Shown: positions 51,911 to 63,100 of the stretch, piece after piece | Position numbering within the stretch: position 1 is the first letter of the stretch | Layout: every line of letters starts with the position of its first letter | NCBI GenBank assembly: GCA_963735175.1 | Contig: CAVTJX010000016.1 | Coordinates: 682,001-746,000 of the forward strand | DNA length: 64,000 nt | From: CAVTJX01 sp963735175 | Lineage (GTDB): Bacteria; Electryoneota; RPQS01 | Direction: 5' to 3' | Notes under the pieces: generated by a model | Seen by the model: only the letters and a program-made list of their open reading frames with translations | Told to the model about the DNA's origin: nothing | Databases searched by the model: none | Translations under genes and position numbers: made by a program

Positions 51911-52647
51911 ATGCGCATACGATGTATGAAAGTATTTGTGACCCTGCTGGTATCGGTTACGGTCGGATGGAGTGCGCCGCCACAGACGCAGTCCCGCGAC
52001 GGTAGTAACATCTGCCAAGCCGTGAATCAGATCAGTGGTGTGTGGGCAGCCAATGGACTCTGGGCCGCCCTGAATTCCGCAAGCGCCGTGGGCACTCCGA
52101 TCGCTTTACGAAACGGTGGATCTGTTGCTTTAATCGATGGTAATTCGCCGCGTGAGAATCGATCCGCAAAGTCCACTACGGCGAGGGATGGACTTGTCGG
52201 AAGCCGGGCATAAGCAGCAGCCAGTATCGTCTCATCGACGACACACTGCGCATTCCCGATTTATCTCCGAGTCGCGTCTGCCAGGCCGTCATGCAGCAGA
52301 TGGAGCAAAACCAGGAACGGCTGTCGACCGCCACGGCGCAGGTGCCGTCGTGTGCGAATGAAAACGGATCGGACGTCAGAGATCGCAGTTGGAGCACCCC
52401 GTCTCGAGCCGCCGCTCCGCGAGCTTCCGGCCATACGTCCAAAGCGATGACATCGACGACCAGACCGGTCGCCAAGGGGCATAGCGCGACCCTGTCGTCA
52501 ACCATGCGTACCGGCAACCACGCCGCTACGGGCACAGCCGGAAACCGTTCCAGTGGACATTTGCAAAACGGCAGTGCTACCAGTCATGGCACAGCCGCGG
52601 CGGGGACCGCCCGATCACGTTTCTCAGGCGGCGCCGCGCGTCGATAG
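51911..52647 (+). CDS. Small secreted protein of unknown function (one frameshift)
   Basis: I do not recognise this family. ATG 51911 (MRIRCMKVFVTLLVSVTVGW) follows GGGAGATT and gives a signal peptide cleaved near WSAPP. After a frame change between about 52170 and 52215 the reading 'YRLIDDTLRIPDLSPSRVCQ' joins the downstream frame to a TAG, for ~245 residues in total. A possible internal repeat pairs 'NICQAVNQISG' (early) with 'RVCQAVMQQMEQ' (middle). The C-terminal ~100 residues are low-complexity, rich in S, T, G, A and R (e.g. 'TGNHAATGTAGNRSSGHLQN'). A strong terminator follows at 52682. A surface or released protein is likely; no enzyme motif is seen. Confidence 0.6.
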
Positions 52648-52681
52648 CATTACTTGGCAGGCCGGTCAATTTCAAGCATGT

Positions 52682-52721
52682 AAAAGCGCCCAGGCCGCTT
52701 CGGTTGTCTGGGCGCTTTTTT
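52682..52721 (+). terminator. Terminator of the small secreted gene
   Basis: A 12-bp stem AAAAGCGCCCAG/CTGGGCGCTTTT with a 14-base loop, ending in TTTTTT. Confidence 0.88.
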
Positions 52722-52765
52722 GATTGACAGCAATGCAATAGTACCTTTAATTTTCAGTACAAGAA

Positions 52766-53104
52766 ATGGCGGTCGCCATCGGCAGTGGCTCTGCCCCATT
52801 TGAAAGTGGCTCTATTCCCGTCGCCAAGCCTGGCATTTTCGACGGTGGAAACGTCCTGGGAATCCGGACTCTCCGGGCTGAAGACTTGTACCCGCCTGAC
52901 ACCGGTATCCTGCACTGGGCTTGTTTGACGTTCCAGTGATCTGCCATCCTGGCCGTGGAACTGGCCTCGTTTGCCGCAACCGCCGGCAACGGCAGCGTGG
53001 ATCTGTTGTGGCGCACGGCTGGGGGTCGCCGCTCTAACGGGAACGCGCAAGACCGTTGGCACCACGGCTTCGCAGCGGAAAAGAAAATGCTGCTGATGAA
53101 GTAA
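52766..53104 (+). pseudogene. Decayed remnant of a P-domain plus sorting-domain gene
   Basis: The frame from 52766 contains 'FESGSIPVAKPGIFDGGNVL' and 'PPDTGILHWACLTF', which align with the P domain of the 33394 gene ('FLPETPLAVFDNQNAAGNW', 'DYGVLDWLCLSF'). After a frame change at ~52940, 'LAVELASFAATAGNGSVDLL' and 'WRTA' match that gene's linker domain. The reading then jumps directly to 'EKKMLLMK' plus stop, the very end of a sorting domain, so about 150 residues including YPNPFN are missing. There is no signal peptide or upstream P-domain part. It is best explained as a truncated, internally deleted paralog. Confidence 0.75.
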
Positions 53105-53128
53105 CGACATTTGCAACACCGGGAAAGC

Positions 53129-53156
53129 AAAGGGGCGGCCATCAGGCCGCCCCTTT
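53129..53156. terminator. Bidirectional terminator between convergent genes
   Basis: A perfect 12-bp stem AAAGGGGCGGCC/GGCCGCCCCTTT with an ATCA tetraloop, between the decayed P-domain gene (plus) and the metalloprotease (minus). Confidence 0.88.
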
Positions 53157-53176
53157 ATTTTGCTTGCGTCCACTCA

Positions 53177-56100
53177 TCATTTCGGATTAGCGGGCGCGTT
53201 ACCGTTTTGCGGATACGGATTCATCGCGAGCGGATTCTGCTCATTGCGTAACACTGCGGCCGCCTTCGCCGGGTCCACCGTCGGAGCGATTGCCGCCGCC
53301 GCGTACACCGCCCAAGGCCGATCGCGCAGCGCGTCTGCGTCCGCGGCGCTGATCGATTTCTCATTATCGGACGATTGCGCAACCGCCGCCGCGAAGAATG
53401 TCAGATCGGCGGTAACCGCGTAGAATGACGGGCTGGCCGGATTTAAAAGCCGCCCGACATCCGTGTAAGTCGCAGTGCCCGCGGAACCGATAAAATTGGC
53501 CGGAATAATCGGCACGTCCGGCGTCGGCGCCCGGTAAACGCGATACGTGACAAAGCCGCCCACAAGGCCCTGCGGCGCCGCCCAATCCAGCAGGATGTCG
53601 TTGCCTGCCATCGCAATCACCAGCGATTCCGGCTGGCAAGTAGCCCGTACTGACAAGTGATAGACCCCGGCATTCACGTCAAAGCCATGCACCTTAATCC
53701 AGTAATCCACGCCGACCGTGGGTGCAAAGATCAGGCTGGTCTGCAGGCCGGTGCCTCCGATTTGACACGGGCTGTCATCATCACAGAGAACCAGCGTCGT
53801 TCCCGGGCAGGCGCCACCGCTGCGAATCTCGAGCCCGGTATCATAGAAGGATCCACAGGTGGAAACGGTAACCGTACCGCATGGCGGCACCGAGGCAAGA
53901 TTCAGGCGGTAGACCACCTCCGCGCTGGTCACTCCCACGCAATTCGCATAATTATTGGCGGCGCACGCCGTTGTGCCCCAGTCGTCATAGGGCAAGCCAA
54001 GAATCGGCGTCGCCCCGGCACAGGCATCGTTCGGTGGCGTAGCGGGCATGCTGGTCAACTGCAATTCGTAAATGCCGGAGGATGAACCGAAGCCGCCCAC
54101 GCGGATGAAGTAGGTCACTCCCGCCGCCCCGTAGAAAACGACCTGACTGTTGGTCCCGCAGAAATCATCGCTGCAAGCCACGAACACATCACCGGGACAG
54201 GACGAGCCCGTATAAATGTCGAGGCGGGTGTCGTACGACGACAGACAGAGCGAGGCGGTCACGGTCTGGCAGGTGGCCGGAGTGTACTGATAGATCACAT
54301 CCGGGCGAGTTATTGCCGCCGCAGTTGTTGAAGTCGTGGCCGGCGCAAGTGGTGAAGCCCTGCGTCGGTATAGGGCAGCGCCGCAATCACCGTTCCCGGA
54401 CACTGATCATTGGGCTGCACATACGGCGTGCCGGTGATGTTCAGGGTATAGGGACCGCCTTCGTTATAATAACCGCTGACAATGATATAGTACGTTTCGC
54501 CCGCGCCCGCCACAGAAACTCACCTGACTCTGGAGGCCACAGGCGTCGTCGTCACAAGCCACCGGCTGCGCGCCGGGGCAGCCGCCGCCGCGCCGGACTT
54601 CAATCGCCGTGTCATAGCCCGATCCACACAGCGAGGCGGTCACCGTCTGGCAGGAGGCCAAAGTCAAATTGTAGAATACGTCGCGCGAAGTGCTGTTCAC
54701 GCAATTGGCGTAGTTGTTCGCCGCCGTGCATGTGCTGCCGGCATCCGAGTACGGCAAGGTGGCAATCGCCGTTCCGGGGCAGGTGTCGTTGGCCGGAACC
54801 GGGCTGGCGAGCGTACCACTGACGTTCAGCGTGTAGCTGCCCGCGTAGGTCGAATAACCGTGAATGACTATATAGTACGTCGTCCCCGCCGCCGCGAGAA
54901 ACGAAACTTGACTCTGCCGCGCGGGCGGCCCGCCGCAGAAGTCGTCGCTGCATCCCATCGACGAAGCGCCGGGACACGCGCCGCCGGTGCGCACTTCAAG
55001 TCCGGTATCGTAGGTCGATCCGCAGAGCGACACCGTCACATTGGTGGGACAGATTTGCGGCTGGAGCGTGTAGATGACATCCGGCGACGCCGTGCCGATA
55101 CAATTCGCGTAGTTATTATCGGCGGTCGCGGTCGAACCGGCGTCGCCGTACGGCAGCGAAAAGATCGAATAGCCGCCGCAGACGTCATTGGCCGGACGCG
55201 ACAGCAGGCCGCGCGGCACGAAGGCGTCGGCAAGCGCCCACAGATGCAGACCGTTATACGCGTTGATATCCGCCGTAAGCAGGGCTTGCGCCGCCGTGTA
55301 CATGGAGGCGCTGCTGCCGATCAGAAAATGGTGTTGCAAAACGAGATAGTCCATCACCGAGCGGCCGAGCTGGGTCTCCGCGTCGTAGCAGCCCTGACTC
55401 CAGATTTCGCCGTCGGCGTGCACTTCATTCACCCAGCTTTCGGGATAGTGTTTGTTCTGGTCCAGCGTACGGCCTCCCCAGAACGCATTGTGGCCGTCCC
55501 AGTTGAAGACCCAGTTGTTGCGGAACGCGTTCAGTGTGCGGGAATAGGAGGCGGCGAAATAATCGCCAAATCCTTCGCCCATGGCGCCTTCCTCGCCCCC
55601 GCCCCACCCTGCCACTTGGCTGTGCTGAATGGCGTGGCCGTATTCATGCCAGATCACATCCGCGTCTTCGGCGTCATCCACTCCGCCTTCGCCAAAAGCG
55701 ATGTAGTTGCCGCCGCCGACGTAGTGTGAATTATCCGCGCCATTGAAACCGTGCGGATCGACCGCAATGGACGCGTGCTGAATTGTGTTGAAGCCGAGCG
55801 ACTGCATCCAACGCTGGGCAGCGTCGATGTGGTAGTAACAATTCACATCCTCAAACGCCTGGGCGTCACGTGTGTAACTGAAATCCGAATTCAGGATCTG
55901 GGTCACCGGCGCTCCGGCGGGAGCCTCGATATCCTGGAGATGCACCCAGGGCCCCGTCAGGCTGTACTGAAACAGCGGAAAGCCGCTGTTCGTGATGTCG
56001 AGCAGCGATTGTGACACCCGCTGTGCCTGCAACTGGGCCGTATTGGCGTCGCCCCCGTCGGTGTAGCCCGGATCACCATACGTCGCTCCGACATTTGTCA

Positions 56101-56858
56101 GGGGATCCGGACCGATATACCGATGTCCCGTGCCGTTGTCATACGCCGCCACATCTTTAGCGCGGCGAATCTGGCCATCGCGCGCGTCCACCAGCAGTTC
56201 CCAGTCGCCCTGCGGATTGTCATAATACGCGCGGTACTTCCAGCAGAGGCGCAAAATCACGGTTATCGCCCGCCCAAACTACGAGTTCGGTTTGCGGTGT
56301 GTAGGTTGAGGTGCCCGTCGCTTTCAGATAGGTCACAGCCCGTTCCGCCGCCTGCTCCGCCGACAACCCAGGGCTCGTCTCCACAGGATCGCTAAAGGCG
56401 TAAAGGCTCGAATAGTAAAATATCACATAGTGGTCCTTTGAGAACGAGACCACCAGATTACCGGGGTAAACCTCGACCCCGCCGATAACACGCACGAACG
56501 TCACATGCGTACCGAGCGGCGATTCGACGACGCGGATCACCTTTAAGTTCGCTTCCGTAGGATCGATCCCTGCCCACGCCTTGTGATCGACGAGGAAGGC
56601 TCGGGCAGCCGCTTCCGGCGCGCCGGAATAGGGACCTTCCCGGAGCTGACTCACCGATTGAATACGTTGGTCGCGTGTGTCAATCACACGGTTTGCGCCA
56701 TCGAGTTTCCACACCCGCGTCTGGTCCCAATGCGTGGGAGATGTCTCAAGTGCACTCACAGGCACAGGTTTTTGCGCAAAACCCGGAATAACCAACAAAC
56801 CACACAGGATGCACGTCATGGCAAGAATTGGATACACCTTATTCATGAACCGATACAT
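53177..56858 (-). CDS. Secreted fungalysin/thermolysin-like metalloprotease with PPC-like repeats (frameshifted)
   Basis: About 1,226 residues after repair. ATG 56858 follows AGGAGG with a 4-base gap. A signal peptide with core 'YPILAMTCILCGLLVIPGFA' and an FTP/PepSY-type propeptide ('NLKVIRVVESPLGTHVTFVR') precede the catalytic domain. The zinc site is 'VIWHEYGHAIQHSQVAGWGG' with a downstream third ligand in 'GEGFGDYFAASYS'; HEYGH fits M36 (fungalysin) and relatives. Four PPC-like domains follow, each with 'ND.C.G...I..LPY.D.GST', '(Y/F)DT.(L/I)E(V/I)R.GG.CPG', 'C.DD.CG' and 'TYYI...GY...G.Y.L'. An Fn3 segment ('FVTYRVYRAPTPDVPI') and a P/N-rich tail end it. There is no sorting domain. Frame changes lie near 56240, 54480 and 54380. 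Extracellular proteolysis is the likely role. Confidence 0.83.
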
Positions 56859-57095
56859 CCGGCCTCCTGAACGTTAAAGAAAATAATAGAACCAACCATG
56901 TCGCGGTTATAATACTCCAGCATTTATCAAGTTTCAATAGAAGATTCGCAAGTCGCATTAATTTCTTTTTCCATCTATAGTTATTTATGTTACTCTAAAT
57001 GTGACGCTGAGTTCAGCGATTTATTTTCATACCTCCTTATGCTGATTACGTCGCGATTCGACGCCGGACGTCAGAGTTACTACCCGGTAAATAAG

Positions 57096-57127
57096 AACGG
57101 GGCGGCCTCAGTTGAGGCCGCCCCGTT
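57096..57127 (-). terminator. Terminator of the VWA repeat-protein gene
   Basis: A near-perfect 15-bp hairpin (AACGGGGCGGCCTCA / TGAGGCCGCCCCGTT, 2-base centre) followed on the minus strand by CTTATTT, 22 bases beyond the stop. Confidence 0.88.
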
Positions 57128-57148
57128 GGTTTCAGCTTTGACGAACGA

Positions 57149-60100
57149 TCAGTTCTGGTCGCCGACAATCCGCAAGCAGTCGATGTCTCCGCGGAACGGA
57201 TACTCGATCGGATAGGTGTTGTGGCGATACCCGGCGCCAATAATCAGCGGCGCGCCGTTGTTATTCGAATCAAAGAACTGCGGTCCGACAGCCACAACCT
57301 TGCGGTTAATGAGCAGCATCGAATTTGCGCCATTGATGATCCAGGCGATCTCCACCCACTCGTTCAGCGGTACCGAGTACTTTCCGGGGTTGCTGGGCTG
57401 CGGCGGAGGCGACTGGATTGTCATCCAGCTCTGGGAGGCTTCATTCCACACCAGTGCCGTCAGACGGTTGTGGTACTCGCGAACGCCGTTCACCGTGAAC
57501 CAACCCGGATCGATGCGCAGCGCAAAGCCGCCGTGCATCGTGCCGAAGCTGTTGTTGGAGATAATGTAGTACGCTCCGGTCTGGACTGTCGGCTCTTCAA
57601 AGATCCGCAGACACGTCCAGAGCAGGAAGCGATCCTGGTACCACTGGTCGTCGTTGGCGACTTCCAGATGCTCGGCGCAACCGGGATGTCCCGTGAAGCC
57701 TTCGAAGTGCATGTAGCCGATGTTGTGGCCGCAGGTGTCGACCGCGCCGGTGCCCCAGGTGGGCGGGCACGGTTGAGCGCGCCAGGCATCCATGCCGTTA
57801 CCCGAGTTGTCCAGCGCATAATCACCCACGCCCTCGTTCATCTCCCACTGGCCCTTATCGGCCAGGGCACGACTCACGTCGGTCACCACGTGCATCGGCT
57901 GCACCTGGTAAATCGCGCGGTCGGGCAGGGCGCTGAGCGGGGTCGTTTCACGCCACATCGTCTCGCCGGCGAGCGCCGTACCCACGATCTTCATGCTCTC
58001 CGGATCGCCGATGTCGCCACGCAGAATGTTGTAATACTCGATGCCCGGTTGGGCGGTCCAAGCAAGCTTCAGCACGTTGTCCTTGAACTGCAGCACGGCA
58101 TTCAGCGGCGCGTCATATTCCATCGCCGCGCCCGTGAGACCGACCGGCGGCAGCATCACACAGTACTGGCAGCACGGCGGAATCGGCGTGCACTTGAAGT
58201 AGTAGTCTTCCACTTCGCCGTTGAACCGCGGCCAGGAGTTCGGATACGGCGCCACCGGCAGATCACCGATATCCTCGAAGCCATTCGCGCCGAACGGATG
58301 ATTATCCAACCGCAGGCGGAGGTGAATCCGCGCCGTGTCATCCGGGCTGGTGTGGCTGACCACCACCGTAATGTTATTGACGCCGTTGTGCACGATCACA
58401 TCCGGAATAAACCACTCCGAATAGAAAGTCACACCGTTGCATGTGAACTGGTCCGTGAAGTCGCCGTCGTTGTTTTCATCGAACCAGCCGGAGAGGTAGA
58501 GCGGCTCGGTGAATCCCGGTTCGACATGCACGATAATCGGAATTTCGATCTGCGTGCAGTTACTCCAATCGCCTTGCGCCTCGCAAATCTTCACGAAGCC
58601 GTTGTCTTCGCTGCCCAGTAATTCGCCGCCATCCTGGAAGGGTGCGGGCTCGAAATCAACCGAAGTACCCAGCCACGCGTTACCCACAACGTGCGACGGA
58701 CCGCCGAGGCCGATCGGAATCGTCGAATTGGTGGGATACGGCGGGTTCGGCAGATCGCCCAGATCCACGAAGTTGAGCGGAATCAGAATCCGTGCCCAAC
58801 AGACCGCGGTGTCGTTGCCGCACGGCGTGTAAGCGATGAAGGTGATGGGGAATGCGTTGAAGTTCATCGGCGCGCATTCCGGCGGGATCACCACGCACCA
58901 GCGGGAGAGCCCCGGATCGAAGACCGGTGTGACCCGCTGATTCAGACACGGCACGGTGCCGATCAGGTTGTAGATCGCTGCCACCGAGTCGATGTCCGCT
59001 ATGTTCCCGGAGGTCAGTTCCACGCAGAGTTTCACGTCTTCCGGAGTGGCGAACATGAAGATGTTGAACGACGCCGTATCGGCTTCGTAGGTCACGCCTT
59101 CAATAATCGAACAGCCGATCTCGGCGCTGCGTCCCGGCGGGTTGATGGTGCAGGTGGTTGAGGCCGTTCGCTGACAGCCGTCAGTAACCGTGAAGGTCAC
59201 GCGCGCGGTGTCGCACTGGGCCATGCAGCTGGCCGGTATGGTCATGCAATAGCGGCCGTCCACCGGGGAAACCGTGCCCGGCTGATTCACGCAGACCGCA
59301 CCCACCGTGTAGGTAGCCGTCACGGAGGTGATGTCGTTATCCGGATCGGACGCGACCGCACAGACCGTCAACGGTTGATTCCACAAGTAACTGGTCGGAT
59401 TTCCGGTGAAGCAGGAAATGACCGGGGGCCGCGAAATCCGAACGATGCGGCACGTATCGCGGTCGAAGAGACCGCAACTGTCCGTCGCCGTGAAGATCAT
59501 CGTGGCCGTGGTGCAGATCGACGTGCAGGTGGGCGGAATCGTCGCGCACCAGCGATCCGTGTTGAACACCGCCGGCACGGTCACGGTGCAATTGCCGATA
59601 ATGTATTTGGCGGTCACCGTCGCCAGGTTGGCGTCCGTCACGGTGGCGCACATGGTGATCGCATCACCCCAATTGTAAGTCGTGGGGTTGCCGCTCCAGC
59701 ACGACTGGACCGGCACCGGGTTGTCGATAGTCACCCGGCAGGTGTCGCGGTCAATCAAGCCGCAACTGTCGGTAGCCGTGAAGGCAATCGCCAGCGGTCC
59801 GCAAGCCCGAGTGCAGTTCTGCGGAACCGTGAAGCACCAACGGCCACTCGCGAAGACGGCGGGAATATCGTTTCCGCAACCGACAACTTTGCCGACCACG
59901 GTCGCCAGATTCGCGTCCGTCACGGTAACGCACATGCTGAGGTTCGACTGCCCCCACGTGTACGTTGCCGGGTTGCTGGAGTAACAAGCCTGGACCGGCG
60001 CGGTATTGGCGCTATTCACCCGGCATGTGTCGCGATCGATCAGACCGCAACTGTCGGTCGCCGTAAAGGCAATCGCCAACTGCGCGCAGGAGTGAGTGCA

Positions 60101-63100
60101 GGATGCGGGAACGGTAAAGCACCAGCGGCCACTCGAAAGGACTGCGGGAATATCGGTGCCGCAACCCACAACCTTGCCGGTGACGGTCGCCAGATTGACG
60201 TCCGTCACTGTCACGCACATGCTGAGATCGGTCTGACCCCACGTGTAGGTGGCGGGATTGCCGGTATAGCAAGCCTGAACCGGCGCGACGTTATCACTGT
60301 TCACCCGGCAGGTATCCCGGTCAAGCAGACCGCAACTGTCCGTGGAGGTGAAAACGACGGCCAACTGTGTGCAGCTCCGCGTGCAGGTGGCGGGAATCGT
60401 GGCGCACCAGCGGCCGCTGCCCAGGGTAGCGGGGATAACGGTGCCGCAGCCGATAACCTGCGCCGTCACGGTCGCCAGATTGTTGCACGGATCCGTTACC
60501 GTCACACACATGGAAAGCGGCTGGCCCCACACGAAGGTCGTGGGATTGCCGGTATAGCAGGCCTGGACCGGCGGGCCGTCGCCGTTATTGATCCGGCAGG
60601 TGTCACGGTCCACATGACCGCAACTATCCGTGGCGGCAAAGGCAACCTGTAACTGCTGCGGCGCACACAAGCGGGTGCAGGCAGCCGGAATCGCGGCGCT
60701 GTAACGGCCGCCGCCAACCGGCGTAACCGTAATGGCACTGCCGCAACCGATAACGTTGGCGGTAACCGTCGCCAGATTAGCGTCCGTCACCGTCACATCT
60801 ACGTTAAGCGCCTGGCCCCAGCAGAAGGTGGCGGGATTGCCGGAGTAACAAGCTTGAACCGGCGCCAAGTCGCCGCTCGGAATATGCAGAGTATCACGAT
60901 CCATGTAACCGCAGCTATCGAGCGACGTGAAGACCACGTCGAGCACGGAACACGAACGCGTGCACGTGGCCGGGATCGTGGCGCACCAGCGGCCACTGCC
61001 CAGCACGGCCGGGATATCGCTCCCGCAGCCGATCACACGCGCCGTCACCGTCGCCAGGTTGTTGCACGGATCGGCAACCGTCATACACAACGACAACGGC
61101 TGGCCCCACAGATAACTGGTGGGATTACTGGCCCATGGCGTCTGAACTGGCGGCCCGTCACGGCTGATGAGCGGACAAGCGGCACTGGTGCCCGTCTGGC
61201 CGCTGCCGCTGATCGCGGTGAATGTCACGCTGAGCGGATTGCAGGTCCGTGTGCAGTTCGCCGGGATCGCCACACACCAGCGACCGGCCGTCAGCGAGGC
61301 GGGCACGTTGGTCATCGTGCAGGTCGTTCCGGTGATGGTCGCGGTGACGCTGGTGATGCTGTTACAGGGATCGGTGACTATCGCGCACATCGTCAGGGCT
61401 TCGCCCCAGCAATATGTCGAGGGATTGCTCGTGTAACACGTCACCACCGGCGGGCCGCCGAAATTGGTCACGCTGCAGGAATCGATGGTGGTACCGCCGC
61501 AATCGTCTATGGCCGTGAAATAGACCTTGCCCGAGCCGCAATACTGGGTGCAGCTGGCGGGCACCGTAACGCAATATCGGTTGTTGGGGACGTCCACGAC
61601 CGGCGCTACCACTACGTCACAGGTGCCGAACCGGTAGCGCGCGTTGACACTGCGCTGTGCACCGTTCAGGTTGCCGTCCGGATCTGTGATGGTCGCGCAG
61701 AGCGTAACCGGTTGACCGTAGGTAAAGGTTGTGGGATTGCCACTCCAGCAGGTGATAACCGGCGGGCGTTGCACGAAGGTCACCGGGATCGTCACCGTAC
61801 CGGTCAAGCCGTAACAATCCCTGACCGTTACCAGGAATGACAGGTTGCTGCACGAATACGTACAGTTGGCGGGAATGGGGATGCACCAGCGGCCGGTGGC
61901 GGCGTTAAACGTCCCGACCAGCGGATCGTCACAGGCGCAACCGGTACAAACGGCGGTTACGGTAAGCAGATCATTGACGTCCGCATCTGTCACATTGACA
62001 CAAATACTGAAGGGCGAACCCCAGGTGTAGGTCGTCGGGTTGCCGGTCCAGGCCGTGATAGTGGGCGCATGATTCGGCGGATAAACCCAGCACGTATCAA
62101 ACGACTCGTGGCATTCGTCGCCTGCCCGGAAGATGACCTGGACGGGCGGACACGGCGTCAGACAACTCCCCGGAATCGTAATACAATATCTGCCGTCCAC
62201 TAATGAAACGGGCTGGAAATCCGGTTGACAGACGCCAGCGACATATTTCGCCGTGACTCCCGTCAAGGGCAGGCTCGGCGCGGACACCGTGGCACAGACA
62301 GTCAGATTCTGGCCATAGACGTAATTGGTGGGATTTCCTACCCAACAATCCACCACCGGACCTCCCGTGCCCGTTGGACAGGCGGTCCTGGTGTAGGTTG
62401 TATCATCACAAACCGCCGGCCCCCCCCAGGTAACACAGACCTCCACATCCTGTGGAATACCAACATAGCAGCAGGCCGGTGTGTAGCAAATGGTGCGCGT
62501 CAGCAGAATGCGTCCGCCGATGATATTCAGCAGTGACGTGATTGGCTGGTAAATCAGCGAGATGCCGCCCCCTGTCGCCGCAGCGATCGGGCCGTAATCG
62601 GCCACACCGCTCGTGCAGCCGGAATAGACGAAGAAGTTACACGGTTCCGGTCCCGGCGGGCAGAAGTCGTAGCAGTCACAAAGCACGCTGTCCATGGCCC
62701 AGGCATAAAAGTGGGTGTTGGACGTCTGCATCTGCGTGATTAGTTCTGCCTGCGTGCGCACCGGAATCAGACCATGGCTGCCCGTGCGGCACGTGTCGCG
62801 ATTCTCGTCGCTGACGAGCACAATATACCGTTCTGAATTCAACCGCCAGGCACTGCCGTTGATCGCGCAGTAAATGGCGTCATACCCGGCTTCCTGACCA
62901 CCGACGAAATCCCGGAGAACATCCGGATTGTGCGACCGATAAGCCAGCGAGTCAATGAAGTGCTGGGTATGGACATCAGTCCACAGGCCGCCCAAACCCG
63001 GTGTTGTGTAGTTTTTAGGCGCGCCTTCATAGCTGGGGCTGACGCCGCAGGACGTCCCCCACTGAATCTGGCCGTAGAGGACGACGCCAAAGCGAAAATC

